From positions 62,001 to 126,000 of the forward strand of contig CAYMGM010000003.1 of assembly GCA_964390005.1 (NCBI GenBank): a stretch of 64,000 nucleotides of DNA, read 5' to 3'. The first letter of the stretch is position 1. Each line of letters begins with the position of its first letter. A program made the position numbers and the translations under genes. The stretch is from CAYMGM01 sp964390005. Lineage in GTDB: Bacteria > Pseudomonadota > Alphaproteobacteria > UBA9219. Shown here in pieces: positions 26,154 to 35,833 of the stretch. The notes under the pieces were generated by a model that ran no database searches, was not told where the DNA came from, and saw nothing but the letters and a program-made list of their open reading frames with translations.

Positions 26154-27500
26154 TTAAGCGCGCTCCCCCGCTAAGCGGGCGCGCGCCCGCGTTTGACCGA
26201 TCAGCGGCAGGAAGCTTTTTAGCTCAGGCCCGTGGTCGGTCCCGGTCAAAGCTAGTCGTAAGGGCATGAAAAGCTCTTTACCCTTGCGACCCGTTTGTTT
26301 CTTGACCGCATTGGTCCACTGCCCCCAGGTTTCTTCGCCCCAATCGCCTTCCGGCAAAAGCAAAGCCGCTTGGTCGATAAAGGGCTTATCGGCGACAACG
26401 GGCTCAATCGGGTTGTTGGCAACCAGCCACCAATCGCGCACATCGGCGAGCTTCGTCAAGTTCGGGCGTACGGCATTCCAGAAAGTTTCTGTGACTTCGC
26501 CCAGACCCAGCGCGGCGAGGCGATCTTTGACATCGGCAAAATCGCTCATATGCAGGATTTTGGCGCTGAGATGGGCCAATTCGGCCAAGTCGAACTTGGC
26601 GGTCGAGCGCGAAACCTTATCCAGCGAAAAACGGGCGGCCATTGGCTCGAACGACGTGAAAGGCTGAATGGGATCCGAAGTCCCCAGCGCTGCCATCAGC
26701 GAATTGATGGCCATGGCTTCCAATTGCAAATCGTCGCGCATGCTTGAGATGCTAAAGGTGCCAAGGCGTTTGCTCATTTCCGTGCCGTCGGCGCTGACGA
26801 TCAAGGGGTAATGTGCAAAAAGAGGCACGGGTTTGTCGGTCAAAGCCTGCCAGATCTGGATCTGGACGGCGGTATTGGTCACGTGATCTTCGCCGCGGAT
26901 GATGTGGGTGATGCCAAAATCGGCGTCGTCCACCATCGAGCAAAAGGTATAAAGCGGCACGCCATCGGCGCGGACCAGCACCGGATCCGACAGAGCCGAC
27001 GCAGGCAGGCTTTTATGCCCCTGAATCATATCGTCCCAAATAACGTCGCGATGTTCCAGTTTAAAGCGCCAATAGGGCTTTTCGCCTGCGGCGATTTTGG
27101 CTTCAACCTCGGCGGGGGATAATTTCAGCGCTGTCCGGTCGTAAACGGGGGGGAGGCCGCGGCCAAGCTGCGTTTTGCGCTTCAGGTCAAGCTCGGCCTG
27201 CGATTCAAAGCAGGGATAGACCCGGCCCTTGGCTTTTAACCCTTCCAAAACCTCGGCATAATGGCCTGTGCGATCCGTTTGGCGGGCAAAACGGTCCCAG
27301 GAAAAGCCCAGCCAGGTCAGATCGCGCAGCAGCGCGTCTTCCAGCTCTTTGGTCGAGCGCTCTTGGTCCGTATCATCCATGCGCAGCATGAAGCTGCCAT
27401 TATTTTTCTTTGCAAACAAATAGTTATATAAGGCCGCGCGGATATTGCCGATATGCAAAAGACCGGTGGGCGAAGGGGCGAAACGGACAGCTACACTCAT
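26154..27500 (-). CDS. gltX: Glutamyl-tRNA synthetase
   Basis: This class I aminoacyl-tRNA synthetase for tRNA-Glu has 448 residues. The active site shows VRFAPSPTGLLHIGNIRAAL, and the KMSKS-type loop reads EMSKRLGT. Many alphaproteobacteria have two gltX copies, of which one may charge tRNA-Gln with Glu for the amidotransferase route; which copy this is cannot be told here. The start at 27500 aligns with the family N-terminus. Confidence 0.95.
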   Translation of the reverse strand: MSVAVRFAPSPTGLLHIGNIRAALYNYLFAKKNNGSFMLRMDDTDQERSTKELEDALLRDLTWLGFSWDRFARQTDRTGHYAEVLEGLKAKGRVYPCFESQAELDLKRKTQLGRGLPPVYDRTALKLSPAEVEAKIAAGEKPYWRFKLEHRDVIWDDMIQGHKSLPASALSDPVLVRADGVPLYTFCSMVDDADFGITHIIRGEDHVTNTAVQIQIWQALTDKPVPLFAHYPLIVSADGTEMSKRLGTFSISSMRDDLQLEAMAINSLMAALGTSDPIQPFTSFEPMAARFSLDKVSRSTAKFDLAELAHLSAKILHMSDFADVKDRLAALGLGEVTETFWNAVRPNLTKLADVRDWWLVANNPIEPVVADKPFIDQAALLLPEGDWGEETWGQWTNAVKKQTGRKGKELFMPLRLALTGTDHGPELKSFLPLIGQTRARARLAGERA

Positions 27501-27610
27501 TTTCTTAACATCTGACGAAACATTTGAAGAGAGGTGATTTTTGCGGTTATTCTGCTGCCTTGGCAAGTAAAATTATTGGCTGAAATAATTTCTAAGAAAA
27601 GGGCTGTTTC

Positions 27611-28129
27611 ATGAAACTGGTGCCGTGGTCCAAGCAGAAAGTTCTGATTGTCGAAAGTGACGATTTCCGAACGGCCTATTACACGATGTTTATGGAAATC
27701 TATCGGATTTCGTACGACATCGCGCGGACGTCTAGCCGTGCTATTGATAAATTAGAGAATGACCCCTCGATCGCTTTTGTTATTTTGGATGGGGCTCTTG
27801 AAAGAGCATCGCGTCGCGGAACCGTTGCCGATTACATTACAAGCGAACTTTGGCGCCCAAAGGAAGGAAAGACGTTTCCTCGCTTTGTGACGGCGTCAGA
27901 CGATCCCTATCCGGTTTACGGGGCTTCGGCGGTGTTTGAGAAAAAAGCGTTTTTTGATGTTTTGGACCTCCGCCTGGCGAAAAGAAAGATTCTGCGCCTT
28001 TTTGCTTTGCAACGGCATCAAAATGCACAAAGCCAAAAGAAAGAGAGAAAACCGCTTCGGCCATTGAAGCGGCCTTTGCCGTCTTGGCGCGCCATGCCTG
28101 CGCTTGTGAAAAAGGAGCCTGCGGCGTAA
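27611..28129 (+). CDS. Receiver-like (response-regulator-fold) protein with basic tail
   Basis: The first about 120 of 172 residues resemble a CheY-type receiver: VLIVESDDF gives the acidic pocket and FVILDGA the phospho-acceptor Asp. A conserved Thr/Ser and Lys pair is less clear. The C-terminal 45 residues are rich in lysine, arginine and proline and are probably disordered. There is no output domain. It sits directly upstream of uvrB with three bases between stop and the possible TTG start of that frame. The partner kinase is unknown. Confidence 0.55.
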   Translation: MKLVPWSKQKVLIVESDDFRTAYYTMFMEIYRISYDIARTSSRAIDKLENDPSIAFVILDGALERASRRGTVADYITSELWRPKEGKTFPRFVTASDDPYPVYGASAVFEKKAFFDVLDLRLAKRKILRLFALQRHQNAQSQKKERKPLRPLKRPLPSWRAMPALVKKEPAA

Positions 28130-28156
28130 AGTTTGGACCTCTTGAACGGGGTTTTC

Positions 28157-30265
28157 ATGGTCTTTCCTATTTTTGCCGATGTGAAGCGGCCCTCTTTTCG
28201 TCCTGAAGCCGGGCGAAAGTTTAAGCTTGTCTCGCCTTTTGCGCCTGCAGGCGATCAACCGGCGGCGATTGAAGCTTTATGCGCCGGGTTCGGCGCGGGC
28301 GAAAAAGACCAAGTTTTGTTGGGGGTAACGGGGTCCGGCAAGACCTTTACGATGGCCGAGACTATCGCGCGCTTGCAGCGCCCGGCGCTTGTTTTAGCGC
28401 CCAACAAAACGCTGGCCGCGCAGCTTTATGGCGAGATGAAAAGCTTTTTCCCGGACAATGCCGTGGAATATTTTGTCAGCTATTACGACTATTACCAGCC
28501 CGAAGCCTATATTCCTAAAACCGATACGTTTATCGAAAAAGACGCCATGATCAACGAAGCGATCGACCGCATGCGCCATGGCGCGACGCGATCGCTTTTG
28601 GAACGTGATGACGTGATTTTAGTGGCGTCGGTTTCTTGTATCTATGGCATTGGCTCGGTCGAAACCTATCAGGAAATGGTGCTGACGGTCCGCAAGGGCG
28701 AGACGCTTGAGCGGTCCACGCTTCTTGGCGCGTTGGTCGAGCTGCAATATAAACGCAACGACATCGGTTTTGGGCGCGGCGATTTTCGCGTGCGCGGCGA
28801 CGTTATCGAAGTTTTTCCGGCGCACTTGGAAGACAAAGCGTGGCGTATTTCGCTGTTTGGCGACGAGGTCGAAGAGATTGTCGAAGTTGATCCCTTGACC
28901 GGCGAGAAAGGCGCGAAGCTAGAGGCCGCCAAGATTTACGCGAACAGCCACTATGTGACGCCAAAGCCGACGCTGACGCAAGCGGTCGAAGCGATCAAGA
29001 TTGAGCTGAAAGCGCGCTGCGAAGATCTTTTGGCGCAGAATAAGCTGATTGAAGAGCAGCGCCTGCGCGAGCGCGTGACCTTCGATATCGAGATGATCAT
29101 GGCCACAGGGGCCTGTTCGGGGATTGAAAATTATTCGCGCTATTTGACGGGCCGCGCGCCCGGCGAGCCGCCGCCGACGCTTTTTGAATATTTGCCTGAA
29201 AACGCGATCTTGTTTGTGGACGAAAGCCACGTGATGGTGCCGCAGTTAAACGCTATGTATCGCGGCGATTATCAGCGTAAATCGACTTTGGCGACGTATG
29301 GGTTTCGTTTGCCTTCCTGTATCGACAACCGCCCGCTGAAGTTTGAGGAATGGGACAAGATGCGTCCGCAAACGGTCTTTATTTCGGCGACGCCGGGCCC
29401 GTGGGAGCTTGAGCAAACAAGCGGCGTTTTTGTCGAACAAGTTGTGCGGCCTACCGGTCTGACAGACCCCCCTGTGATCATTCGCCCCACCGAAAAACAG
29501 GTGGACGATCTGCTGGCCGAAGTGCGCCAAGTGACAGCCAAAGGACTTCGCACGTTGGTGACGACCCTGACCAAGAAAATGGCCGAAGCCTTGACCGATT
29601 ACATGACCGAGGCGGGGATCAAGGTCCGCTATATCCATTCGGATGTCGATACGCTGGAGCGAATCGAGATTATCCGCGATTTGCGGCTGGGCACCTATGA
29701 CGTTTTGGTCGGCATCAACCTGCTGCGCGAAGGGCTGGATATTCCCGAATGCGGGCTGGTTGCCATTTTGGATGCGGACAAAGAAGGGTATTTGCGTTCG
29801 CGTACCTCGCTGATCCAAACGATAGGCCGCGCGGCGCGCAATGTAGATGGTAAAGCGATTTTATATGCCGACCGTATCACGGGCAGCATGCAGGCGGCGC
29901 TTGAGGAAACAAGCCGCCGCCGTGCCAAGCAAGAAGCCTATAATCTAGAGCATGGCATTACGCCCGAAAGCGTGCGCAAACAGATTGGCGATGTTTTGTC
30001 GTCGGTTTATGATCGCGCCGACCATGTGACGGTCGATCTCAGTGATGCGCCTCATTTGGTTGGTAAAAATCTGCAAAATCACTTACGCGATCTCGAAAAA
30101 CGGATGAAGGAAGCCGCCGCGGATCTGGATTTCGAAGAAGCCGCGCGCTTGCGCGATGAGATCCGGCGACTTGAACGGGATGAATTGGAAATTACAAATA
30201 ATTCAGATAGTTACGGAAAACCCTCCTCAGGGCGACGCCCGAAAACAAAGCGGCGGTCCAAATAA
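28157..30265 (+). CDS. uvrB: Excinuclease ABC subunit B
   Basis: UvrB is the damage-verifying helicase of nucleotide excision repair. The 702-residue product shows Walker A GVTGSGKT, the beta-hairpin region SYYDYYQPEAYIP, helicase motifs including DESHV and IGRAARN, and a C-terminal UVR domain that binds UvrC. The ATG at 28157 is preferred over an upstream TTG in frame. Confidence 0.98.
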   Translation: MVFPIFADVKRPSFRPEAGRKFKLVSPFAPAGDQPAAIEALCAGFGAGEKDQVLLGVTGSGKTFTMAETIARLQRPALVLAPNKTLAAQLYGEMKSFFPDNAVEYFVSYYDYYQPEAYIPKTDTFIEKDAMINEAIDRMRHGATRSLLERDDVILVASVSCIYGIGSVETYQEMVLTVRKGETLERSTLLGALVELQYKRNDIGFGRGDFRVRGDVIEVFPAHLEDKAWRISLFGDEVEEIVEVDPLTGEKGAKLEAAKIYANSHYVTPKPTLTQAVEAIKIELKARCEDLLAQNKLIEEQRLRERVTFDIEMIMATGACSGIENYSRYLTGRAPGEPPPTLFEYLPENAILFVDESHVMVPQLNAMYRGDYQRKSTLATYGFRLPSCIDNRPLKFEEWDKMRPQTVFISATPGPWELEQTSGVFVEQVVRPTGLTDPPVIIRPTEKQVDDLLAEVRQVTAKGLRTLVTTLTKKMAEALTDYMTEAGIKVRYIHSDVDTLERIEIIRDLRLGTYDVLVGINLLREGLDIPECGLVAILDADKEGYLRSRTSLIQTIGRAARNVDGKAILYADRITGSMQAALEETSRRRAKQEAYNLEHGITPESVRKQIGDVLSSVYDRADHVTVDLSDAPHLVGKNLQNHLRDLEKRMKEAAADLDFEEAARLRDEIRRLERDELEITNNSDSYGKPSSGRRPKTKRRSK

Positions 30266-30338
30266 TTTACGCGATTTAAAAGGTTAAGTGTCAGGATCTC
30301 CTTCATTCATTAAAGAAATTGAGCGTTTGGAGATCAAC

Positions 30339-30893
30339 ATGGAACCGTCTAGCAAAAAAGATCAAAACGATCGTTATGTTGTCGCGACACAAGCGATGCA
30401 AGACCATCCCAAAGCCCTTTGGGCCAGTCGTTCGGCCGCCGCTTTTGTTGGCGGGGCGATGGCTGTTGGTTGGGGCGCTTTGCTTTTTGAACCAGCCTTG
30501 GGGCTTGCAACCGCGGCGGGCGTCAGTGCGGGCGTGGGGGCCTTGGCTGGTTTTCTAACCCATTGGTGTATTGAGAAAATTAATCCTGAGGGCGTGGCGG
30601 CCACCGTTTCCCGGTTCAGCAATGATCGCGCCTTTGCTGCCGAGCAGGAAGCGCGCGTGGTGCAAAAGGAACGGGCCCGTGCCAAAGCGGATCCTGGACG
30701 CGGCGCGCGTCTTTTTGAGACGGTCTCCTTTGCTGCTTTGGGGGCTATGGCGTCGGGTAACCTTTGGGGGGTCTTGGGGGGCGCTGCTGTTGGTTATACG
30801 CTGGCGCTTATGCGTGAAAAGGAGCCCGCCGCCCAGCGTCCGGCGCCTGCTGTGGCCGCAAAGGCGGATTCCCGCGATCCAGCCCCTCACTAA
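30339..30893 (+). CDS. Unrecognised small membrane protein
   Basis: The family is not recognised. The 184-residue product has two glycine/alanine-rich hydrophobic hairpins, at about residues 32-75 and 130-152, separated by a charged helical region. The C-terminus is proline/alanine-rich. Glycine-zipper-like hydrophobic pairs suggest a membrane-embedded oligomer. The ATG at 30339 follows a GGAGAT site and is preferred over an upstream in-frame GTG. Confidence 0.6.
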   Translation: MEPSSKKDQNDRYVVATQAMQDHPKALWASRSAAAFVGGAMAVGWGALLFEPALGLATAAGVSAGVGALAGFLTHWCIEKINPEGVAATVSRFSNDRAFAAEQEARVVQKERARAKADPGRGARLFETVSFAALGAMASGNLWGVLGGAAVGYTLALMREKEPAAQRPAPAVAAKADSRDPAPH

Positions 30894-31210
30894 CAGGGGA
30901 TTTTTATAAAGGATCAACGCAATCTTTAACGTTTAGACGGGGGGCTTGTCCGCGCTGAAGGCGCGTGGATAAGTTTAATTCATTGTTATATATCGCATAT
31001 ATTTCTTTATGAACGCCAAGGGTGCGAAAAGAGCACCTAAAGCCTGTCAATGCTTTCCGCTTGCATTTTGGAGTCTTTTGCCTCAAAAGAAGGCGACCCG
31101 ACAGCGGGGAGCCCGATAAGGGGCAAGTCGCGCGTGCCGATAGGGCTCTTAAAAAAGCTTCGCATCGGGGACGCGCGTTATTTTTCGTTAGATAAGTATG
31201 TGAGTTTGCT
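30894..31210. other. Leader/promoter region of the rpmF operon
   Basis: No plausible gene is seen. AT-rich sequence around 30975-31010 is promoter-like, followed by a GC-rich leader with short hairpins such as CTTTTG/CAAAAG near 31075-31089. In most proteobacteria a DUF177/YceD gene directly precedes rpmF; it is missing here. The long leader may regulate rpmF-plsX-fabH. Confidence 0.4.
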
Positions 31211-31396
31211 ATGGCTGTTCCGAAAAGAAAAACGTCGAAATCCGTGCGCAACATGCGTCGTTCGCACCACGCTTTGCAGGGCACCAACACCGTTGAGTGC
31301 AAAAACTGCGGCGAACCCAAGCGTCAGCATCATGTTTGCGCCGCTTGCGGTCATTATGATGGCCGTGCGGTCGTAAAAGACAAGTCTGCGTCGTAA
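31211..31396 (+). CDS. rpmF: 50S ribosomal protein L32
   Basis: This structural protein of the large ribosomal subunit has 61 residues. The N-terminus MAVPKRKTSKSVRNMRRSH is diagnostic. Two CxxC-type pairs are visible (CKNC and CAAC), so the zinc-binding form is kept. It is the first gene of the rpmF-plsX-fabH run. Confidence 0.97.
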   Translation: MAVPKRKTSKSVRNMRRSHHALQGTNTVECKNCGEPKRQHHVCAACGHYDGRAVVKDKSAS

Positions 31397-31421
31397 TTAA
31401 GGCCTGCGAAGGGCCCGCCCG

Positions 31422-32501
31422 ATGACACAGCGCATTACCATCGCGCTCGATGCAATGGGCGGTGATAACGCCCCGGACATTGTTGTGTCCGGCGCGGCGA
31501 TCGCCCGTGAGCGCTATCCCAATCTTTCCTTCCTGTTTTTTGGCGACGAGGCCAAAATCGCGCCGCTTATGGCGCAGCATGCCGCGCTGGCCGGATGCAG
31601 CGAAATCCGGCACACGCCAGATGCTGTTGCGCCGAATGAAAAACCGTCGCACGCTTTGCGTCAGGGGCGGCATTCCAGCATGCGGCTTGCCATCAATGCC
31701 GTGGCCAAGGGCGAAGCGGCTAGTGTCGTTTCGGCAGGCAATACGGGCGCTTTGATGGCCATGGCCAAGTTCGTGCTGAAGACCATGCCAGGCATTGATC
31801 GCCCCGCTATCGCGACGCTTTTCCCGACAAAGACCAATGAATGCGTCATGCTCGATCTGGGCGCGAATCTGGAATGCGATGCCGAAAACTTGGTTCAATT
31901 TGCGCTGATGGGGGCGATCTTTTCGCATACCGTTTTAGGTATTCCAGCGCCCAGCATCGGTCTTTTGAATATCGGCGTCGAAGAAATGAAGGGCCATGAC
32001 GAAGTGCGTATGGCGGCTTCGATCTTGCGTGAGATGACGCTGCCCGGCGTTTTTAAGGGCTTTGTCGAAGGCACGGACATTATGGCCGGTACCATCGATG
32101 TCGTTGTGACGGACGGTTTTAGCGGCAATATCGCGTTGAAAACAGCCGAAGGCACGGCCCGGCTGGTTGGCCACTATTTACGCGAATCGTTCAAATCGTC
32201 GCTGCTGGCTAAAATCGGCTATCTCTTTGTCCGCGATGCGATGGCCAAACTGCGCATGCGTCTGGATCCGCGCCGTCATAATGGGGCGATGTTCCTTGGG
32301 CTTCAGGGCGTTTGCGTGAAAAGCCACGGCGGCACCGACGGTTTAGGGTTTGCCAACGCGATCGGCGTCGCGCATGATCTGGTTGCGCGTCGTTTCAATG
32401 AAAAAATCAAAGCCGAGCTTCTGCATCATTATGGAACGCAGGATGACGACGCTTTGGATATGTCTGAAGATCTTGCTCCGGTCTCCAACGAAAAGGAATA
32501 A
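31422..32501 (+). CDS. plsX: Phosphate acyltransferase PlsX
   Basis: PlsX converts acyl-ACP to acyl-phosphate, the first step of phosphatidic acid synthesis with PlsY. The 359-residue product shows the family start ITIALDAMGGDNAP, SAGNTGALMA and GFSGNIALKT. It lies 25 bases after rpmF and three bases before fabH. The last about 25 residues are acidic. Confidence 0.97.
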   Translation: MTQRITIALDAMGGDNAPDIVVSGAAIARERYPNLSFLFFGDEAKIAPLMAQHAALAGCSEIRHTPDAVAPNEKPSHALRQGRHSSMRLAINAVAKGEAASVVSAGNTGALMAMAKFVLKTMPGIDRPAIATLFPTKTNECVMLDLGANLECDAENLVQFALMGAIFSHTVLGIPAPSIGLLNIGVEEMKGHDEVRMAASILREMTLPGVFKGFVEGTDIMAGTIDVVVTDGFSGNIALKTAEGTARLVGHYLRESFKSSLLAKIGYLFVRDAMAKLRMRLDPRRHNGAMFLGLQGVCVKSHGGTDGLGFANAIGVAHDLVARRFNEKIKAELLHHYGTQDDDALDMSEDLAPVSNEKE

Positions 32502-32504
32502 CGT

Positions 32505-33479
32505 ATGGCCCTTCGTTCCGTGATTAAAGGATGTGGCGGCTATTTGCCTGCGCGCTGCGTGACGAATGCGGAACTGGCCGAAAAGGTCGAAACGTCGGAC
32601 GAATGGATCGTTCAGCGCACGGGTATTCGTCAGCGCTATCTTGCCGCCGACGGCGAGACAACGTCGGATCTTGCGACAAAAGCGGCGCGGGCCGCGCTTG
32701 ATCACGCCGGGATTGCGGCCGATGCCGTTGATATGATCGTCGTGGCCACCACGACGCCCGAGCGCACGTTTCCCGCGACGGCAGCACGTGTGCAGGCCAA
32801 TCTTGGTATGACGCGCGGGTTTGCTTTTGATGTGCAGGCCGTTTGCTCGGGCTTTATCTATGCGCTGACCGTTGCCGATCAGTTTATTCGTAACGGATCT
32901 GTGCGCACGGCGCTGGTCATTGGCGCAGAAACGCTGTCGCATCTTTTGGATTGGAAAGATCGTACGACGTGCGTTTTGTTTGGCGATGGCGCGGGGGCTG
33001 TTGTTCTTCAAGCTGCCGAAAGCGCCGGAACGCTGGACGATCAAGGCGTTTTATCGACGCATTTGCATTCTGACGGCACGTGTTTTGATTTGTTGACGAC
33101 CAATGGCGGGCCGGGAAGCACCGGCACCGTGGGGCATATCCAAATGGAAGGGCGCGAAGTCTTCCGCCATGCCGTTTCGCGTCTTGCCGAAGTCGTCGAT
33201 GAGGTTTTAGAAGCCAATCATCTGCCTGCCAGCGCGATCGACTGGTTGGTGCCGCACCAAGCCAATCAACGTATCATCGACAGCACGGCCAAGAAGCTTG
33301 GTTTGCCCGATGACCGCGTCGTCAAAACGATGGACCGTCATGCCAATACGTCGGCGGCGTCCATTCCTTTGGCTTTGGCCGATGCCGTTCATGCGGGGCG
33401 CATTCAACGCGGGCAACTGCTGTTGCTGGAATCCATGGGCGGCGGCTTTACATGGGGGGCCGCGCTTGTGCGCTGGTAA
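32505..33479 (+). CDS. fabH: Beta-ketoacyl-ACP synthase III
   Basis: FabH condenses acetyl-CoA with malonyl-ACP to start fatty acid synthesis. The 324-residue product has the catalytic Cys in VQAVCSGF, His in PHQAN and Asn in NTSAAS. It is co-transcribed with plsX. The ihfA and merR genes that often follow fabH in alphaproteobacteria are absent, and a HAD phosphatase takes their place. Confidence 0.97.
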   Translation: MALRSVIKGCGGYLPARCVTNAELAEKVETSDEWIVQRTGIRQRYLAADGETTSDLATKAARAALDHAGIAADAVDMIVVATTTPERTFPATAARVQANLGMTRGFAFDVQAVCSGFIYALTVADQFIRNGSVRTALVIGAETLSHLLDWKDRTTCVLFGDGAGAVVLQAAESAGTLDDQGVLSTHLHSDGTCFDLLTTNGGPGSTGTVGHIQMEGREVFRHAVSRLAEVVDEVLEANHLPASAIDWLVPHQANQRIIDSTAKKLGLPDDRVVKTMDRHANTSAASIPLALADAVHAGRIQRGQLLLLESMGGGFTWGAALVRW

Positions 33480-33488
33480 GCGCTTTTG

Positions 33489-34184
33489 ATGTCTTTGCAC
33501 GATCAAGAGCGGTTCTGGGACAGCGCAGGGACGATCGAATCTTGGATCTTCGATAATGATGGCGTGACCTTTTCTGTAACGCCAGAAATCAACGACGATT
33601 GTACGCGCGCGACGGCCTTGGCTGCTTGCGATCTTATCCCTGGGCTGTCGTTCGATACGGCGCAGGATCTTGCCCGCCAATCTTATCGTCAGCACCATTC
33701 TAGTCGCCATGTTTTTGTGACAGACTATGGCGTTTTGGCGCCGCAAATTCATGAAGCCTATCATCGCCGCTTAAATGTTGCGTTGATCGAGCCCGATTTA
33801 ACATTGCCTGCTTTACTTGACGCGCTGCCTCAGCCCAAAGCCCTTTTAAGCGAAGGCAGTTTATTTTGGATGCGCCAAGTCTTGGATCATACGGGGCTGC
33901 GGCGTTTTTTTGACGCGCCATCTCTTTTTCCATTCGAGCGGACGGGGTATGTGAAAAAGGCCGATTCATCTCAGCCTTTCCGCTTTGTTTTGGACGCAAT
34001 GGGCTTTGCAGCGGCGCGGACTGTTGCGCTTGAAGATTCGCCGCGCAATCTTCTTCAGGCCAAAGCCTTGGGGCTTACGACGGTTCTCATAACGCGCGGC
34101 CAAAAGGTGCCGCGCGAAAAATACCCTTATATTGATTTTTATTGGGATGATTTGTCGGCGCTGTCGCTTGCGACAAGGACTTGA
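33489..34184 (+). CDS. HAD-family phosphatase (pyrimidine 5'-nucleotidase-like)
   Basis: The 231-residue HAD hydrolase has nucleophile motif FDNDGV (D22, D24) and the C-terminal acid motif VALEDSPRNLLQAKALG, followed by a helical cap. The layout resembles SDT1/PhnX-like small-molecule phosphatases. The ATG is preferred over a TTG three bases upstream. It starts nine bases after fabH, and its last 46 bases overlap the convergent DUF1189-like gene. Confidence 0.78.
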   Translation: MSLHDQERFWDSAGTIESWIFDNDGVTFSVTPEINDDCTRATALAACDLIPGLSFDTAQDLARQSYRQHHSSRHVFVTDYGVLAPQIHEAYHRRLNVALIEPDLTLPALLDALPQPKALLSEGSLFWMRQVLDHTGLRRFFDAPSLFPFERTGYVKKADSSQPFRFVLDAMGFAAARTVALEDSPRNLLQAKALGLTTVLITRGQKVPREKYPYIDFYWDDLSALSLATRT

Positions 34185-34951
34185 TGCCGCCGAACGGCGC
34201 TCAGGCCAAAGACCGACCAGACGCCCCAAGCGATCAGCGAAACAGCGCCAGGCATTTGCAAAAGAGCGGTCAAGACCATGGCAGGGACCTTGGCGGCAGC
34301 GACAAGGCGCAGGGCCGCCGCAAAAGAAAGGCGCAGGAGCATCATGCGCGCGCCAACCCAGAAAAGGCAGCCAGCCAGCAAAAAAGTCACCAGAAATTGA
34401 ACCAGCGTGACGCAGCTAACAGCCGCGAGGACCAAGGGATAGGCCCATGCCACAAAAAGATGGCCATAGCGGTTCCAATCTTCCTGCGTAATTGTTTGCA
34501 GAACTTTTGAATCATAAAGATGGACGGTTGGTTCTTTATCGCTTTCAGCCATCAAAGCGACTTTGTCGCCCATCGCCCAAACCAAAATATGTCCCGATTT
34601 CATTTTGGCCGTTAAGACGCCGATATCGCTTTCTGTTTCTTGGGGGTCGATCAAAACGCGGTCGTTGGGGGCAAGGCCGGGGGGCAGCGCTTTGTCAAAG
34701 GGGGCTTGGTCATTGGGAAGGCTCAAGCGGCCTTGCTCTAGCTTGACGGCGGGCAGGGCGTCAAAAAAGTTTAAAAGAGAAGCCTGAACGCCATGCCACG
34801 GTTGCCACAGCGGAACGGCGATCATCAAAAGGCCGATGAAGGCGCTTAAAAGAATATAACGCAGGCCTATGCCGCGACCGCTTTCAACCCAGTCAGCATA
34901 AAAAGCGCGCGATCCAAACGTTTGAGGCAGGCTGCGAAGAAATGAGGTCAT
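34139..34951 (-). CDS. DUF1189-like membrane protein
   Basis: The 270-residue protein has a membrane helix at about 30-48, an extracytoplasmic domain of about 100 residues, then three or four helices in the C-terminal half. This matches the DUF1189 family, whose function is unknown. The C-terminal coding region overlaps the opposite-strand HAD gene by 46 bases. recO lies downstream of no shared transcript, as its gene starts on the far side in the same orientation. Confidence 0.65.
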   Translation of the reverse strand: MTSFLRSLPQTFGSRAFYADWVESGRGIGLRYILLSAFIGLLMIAVPLWQPWHGVQASLLNFFDALPAVKLEQGRLSLPNDQAPFDKALPPGLAPNDRVLIDPQETESDIGVLTAKMKSGHILVWAMGDKVALMAESDKEPTVHLYDSKVLQTITQEDWNRYGHLFVAWAYPLVLAAVSCVTLVQFLVTFLLAGCLFWVGARMMLLRLSFAAALRLVAAAKVPAMVLTALLQMPGAVSLIAWGVWSVFGLSAVRRHQVLVASDSADKSSQ

Positions 34952-34983
34952 AAAGGCATCCTTAAAGTGAGCGGGGATCGTTA

Positions 34984-35769
34984 TCAGGCAACCTTCGCTG
35001 CCGCGGGTGTTGTTGTCAAAGCGGCGGCTTCTTGCGCCTGATAATAGTCAAGCAAGCGCTGCCGTGCCGGGGGAAAGGGGCTGACGCCCGGCGGTGGCGC
35101 GCCATGAAGCGGCGCAAGGACCGAGCGCAAAAGAAAATGCCCCATAAGATTCAAGCCGTCCAGAATGTCGGCATCTGTCCAATCGGGCGCGCCGCACAAA
35201 AAGCGCGGCAAGGGTAGAAGCTTGGCCGCATAGGGCGCGGCCGCACTTTGGCCGACGGCGCGGCCTGATTTGGGGCTGACATGGGTCAGCGTTTCATCCA
35301 TGCGCCCCGTTGCGGCGCAGCAAGAAAGGTCAAGCCCATAGCCAACGGCTTTGAGAAGCTCCATTTCCCATTTGACATAAACGGGGCCGAAAAGGCGCGG
35401 GTCGGTCAGCGACAAAAAGGTCAAAAGGCCTGCAAAAGCGCCCGGCATGGGTTGGCGCTCGGGCAGGCATAAATCGGCCATCGCGGCGGCGCTGGCAATT
35501 AAAGCCAAAACCTCGGGCGAGTCCAAGTGGCGGGCCGCATAGCTTGTTTGCGTCTCAAGCGTAAAGGTTCCCAAATGATCTAAAAGGCGCGCGTGCCAAT
35601 GGGCGGTGACGTGGGTGCCGGGTTGAAGGCCAGCTTTGTGGCGGGGCGTTTGGCCCCCGGGGACAAGGCCCGCATGACGGCCATGGGTCGCCGAAAGCAA
35701 AGACACGATCGCCGCCGCTTCGCCATGCGGTCGGGCTGAAAGAATAATCGCGTCGTCGGTCCACTCCAT
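34984..35769 (-). CDS. recO: DNA repair protein RecO
   Basis: RecO anneals SSB-coated DNA and helps RecR load RecA. The 261-residue product has an N-terminal OB fold (WTDDAIILSARPHGE) and a helical C-terminal domain. A cysteine pair in LDLSCCAATG is followed by the typical YVSP-like HVSPKSGRAV segment. The length is slightly above the usual 240-250. It is transcribed away from the GT4 gene across 64 bases. Confidence 0.93.
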   Translation of the reverse strand: MEWTDDAIILSARPHGEAAAIVSLLSATHGRHAGLVPGGQTPRHKAGLQPGTHVTAHWHARLLDHLGTFTLETQTSYAARHLDSPEVLALIASAAAMADLCLPERQPMPGAFAGLLTFLSLTDPRLFGPVYVKWEMELLKAVGYGLDLSCCAATGRMDETLTHVSPKSGRAVGQSAAAPYAAKLLPLPRFLCGAPDWTDADILDGLNLMGHFLLRSVLAPLHGAPPPGVSPFPPARQRLLDYYQAQEAAALTTTPAAAKVA

Positions 35770-35833
35770 GGCTTGGGACTATAGGCTATTTTAGGCGTTT
35801 GGGAAAGGATCGGAAACGGCTATAGTGCGGGGC

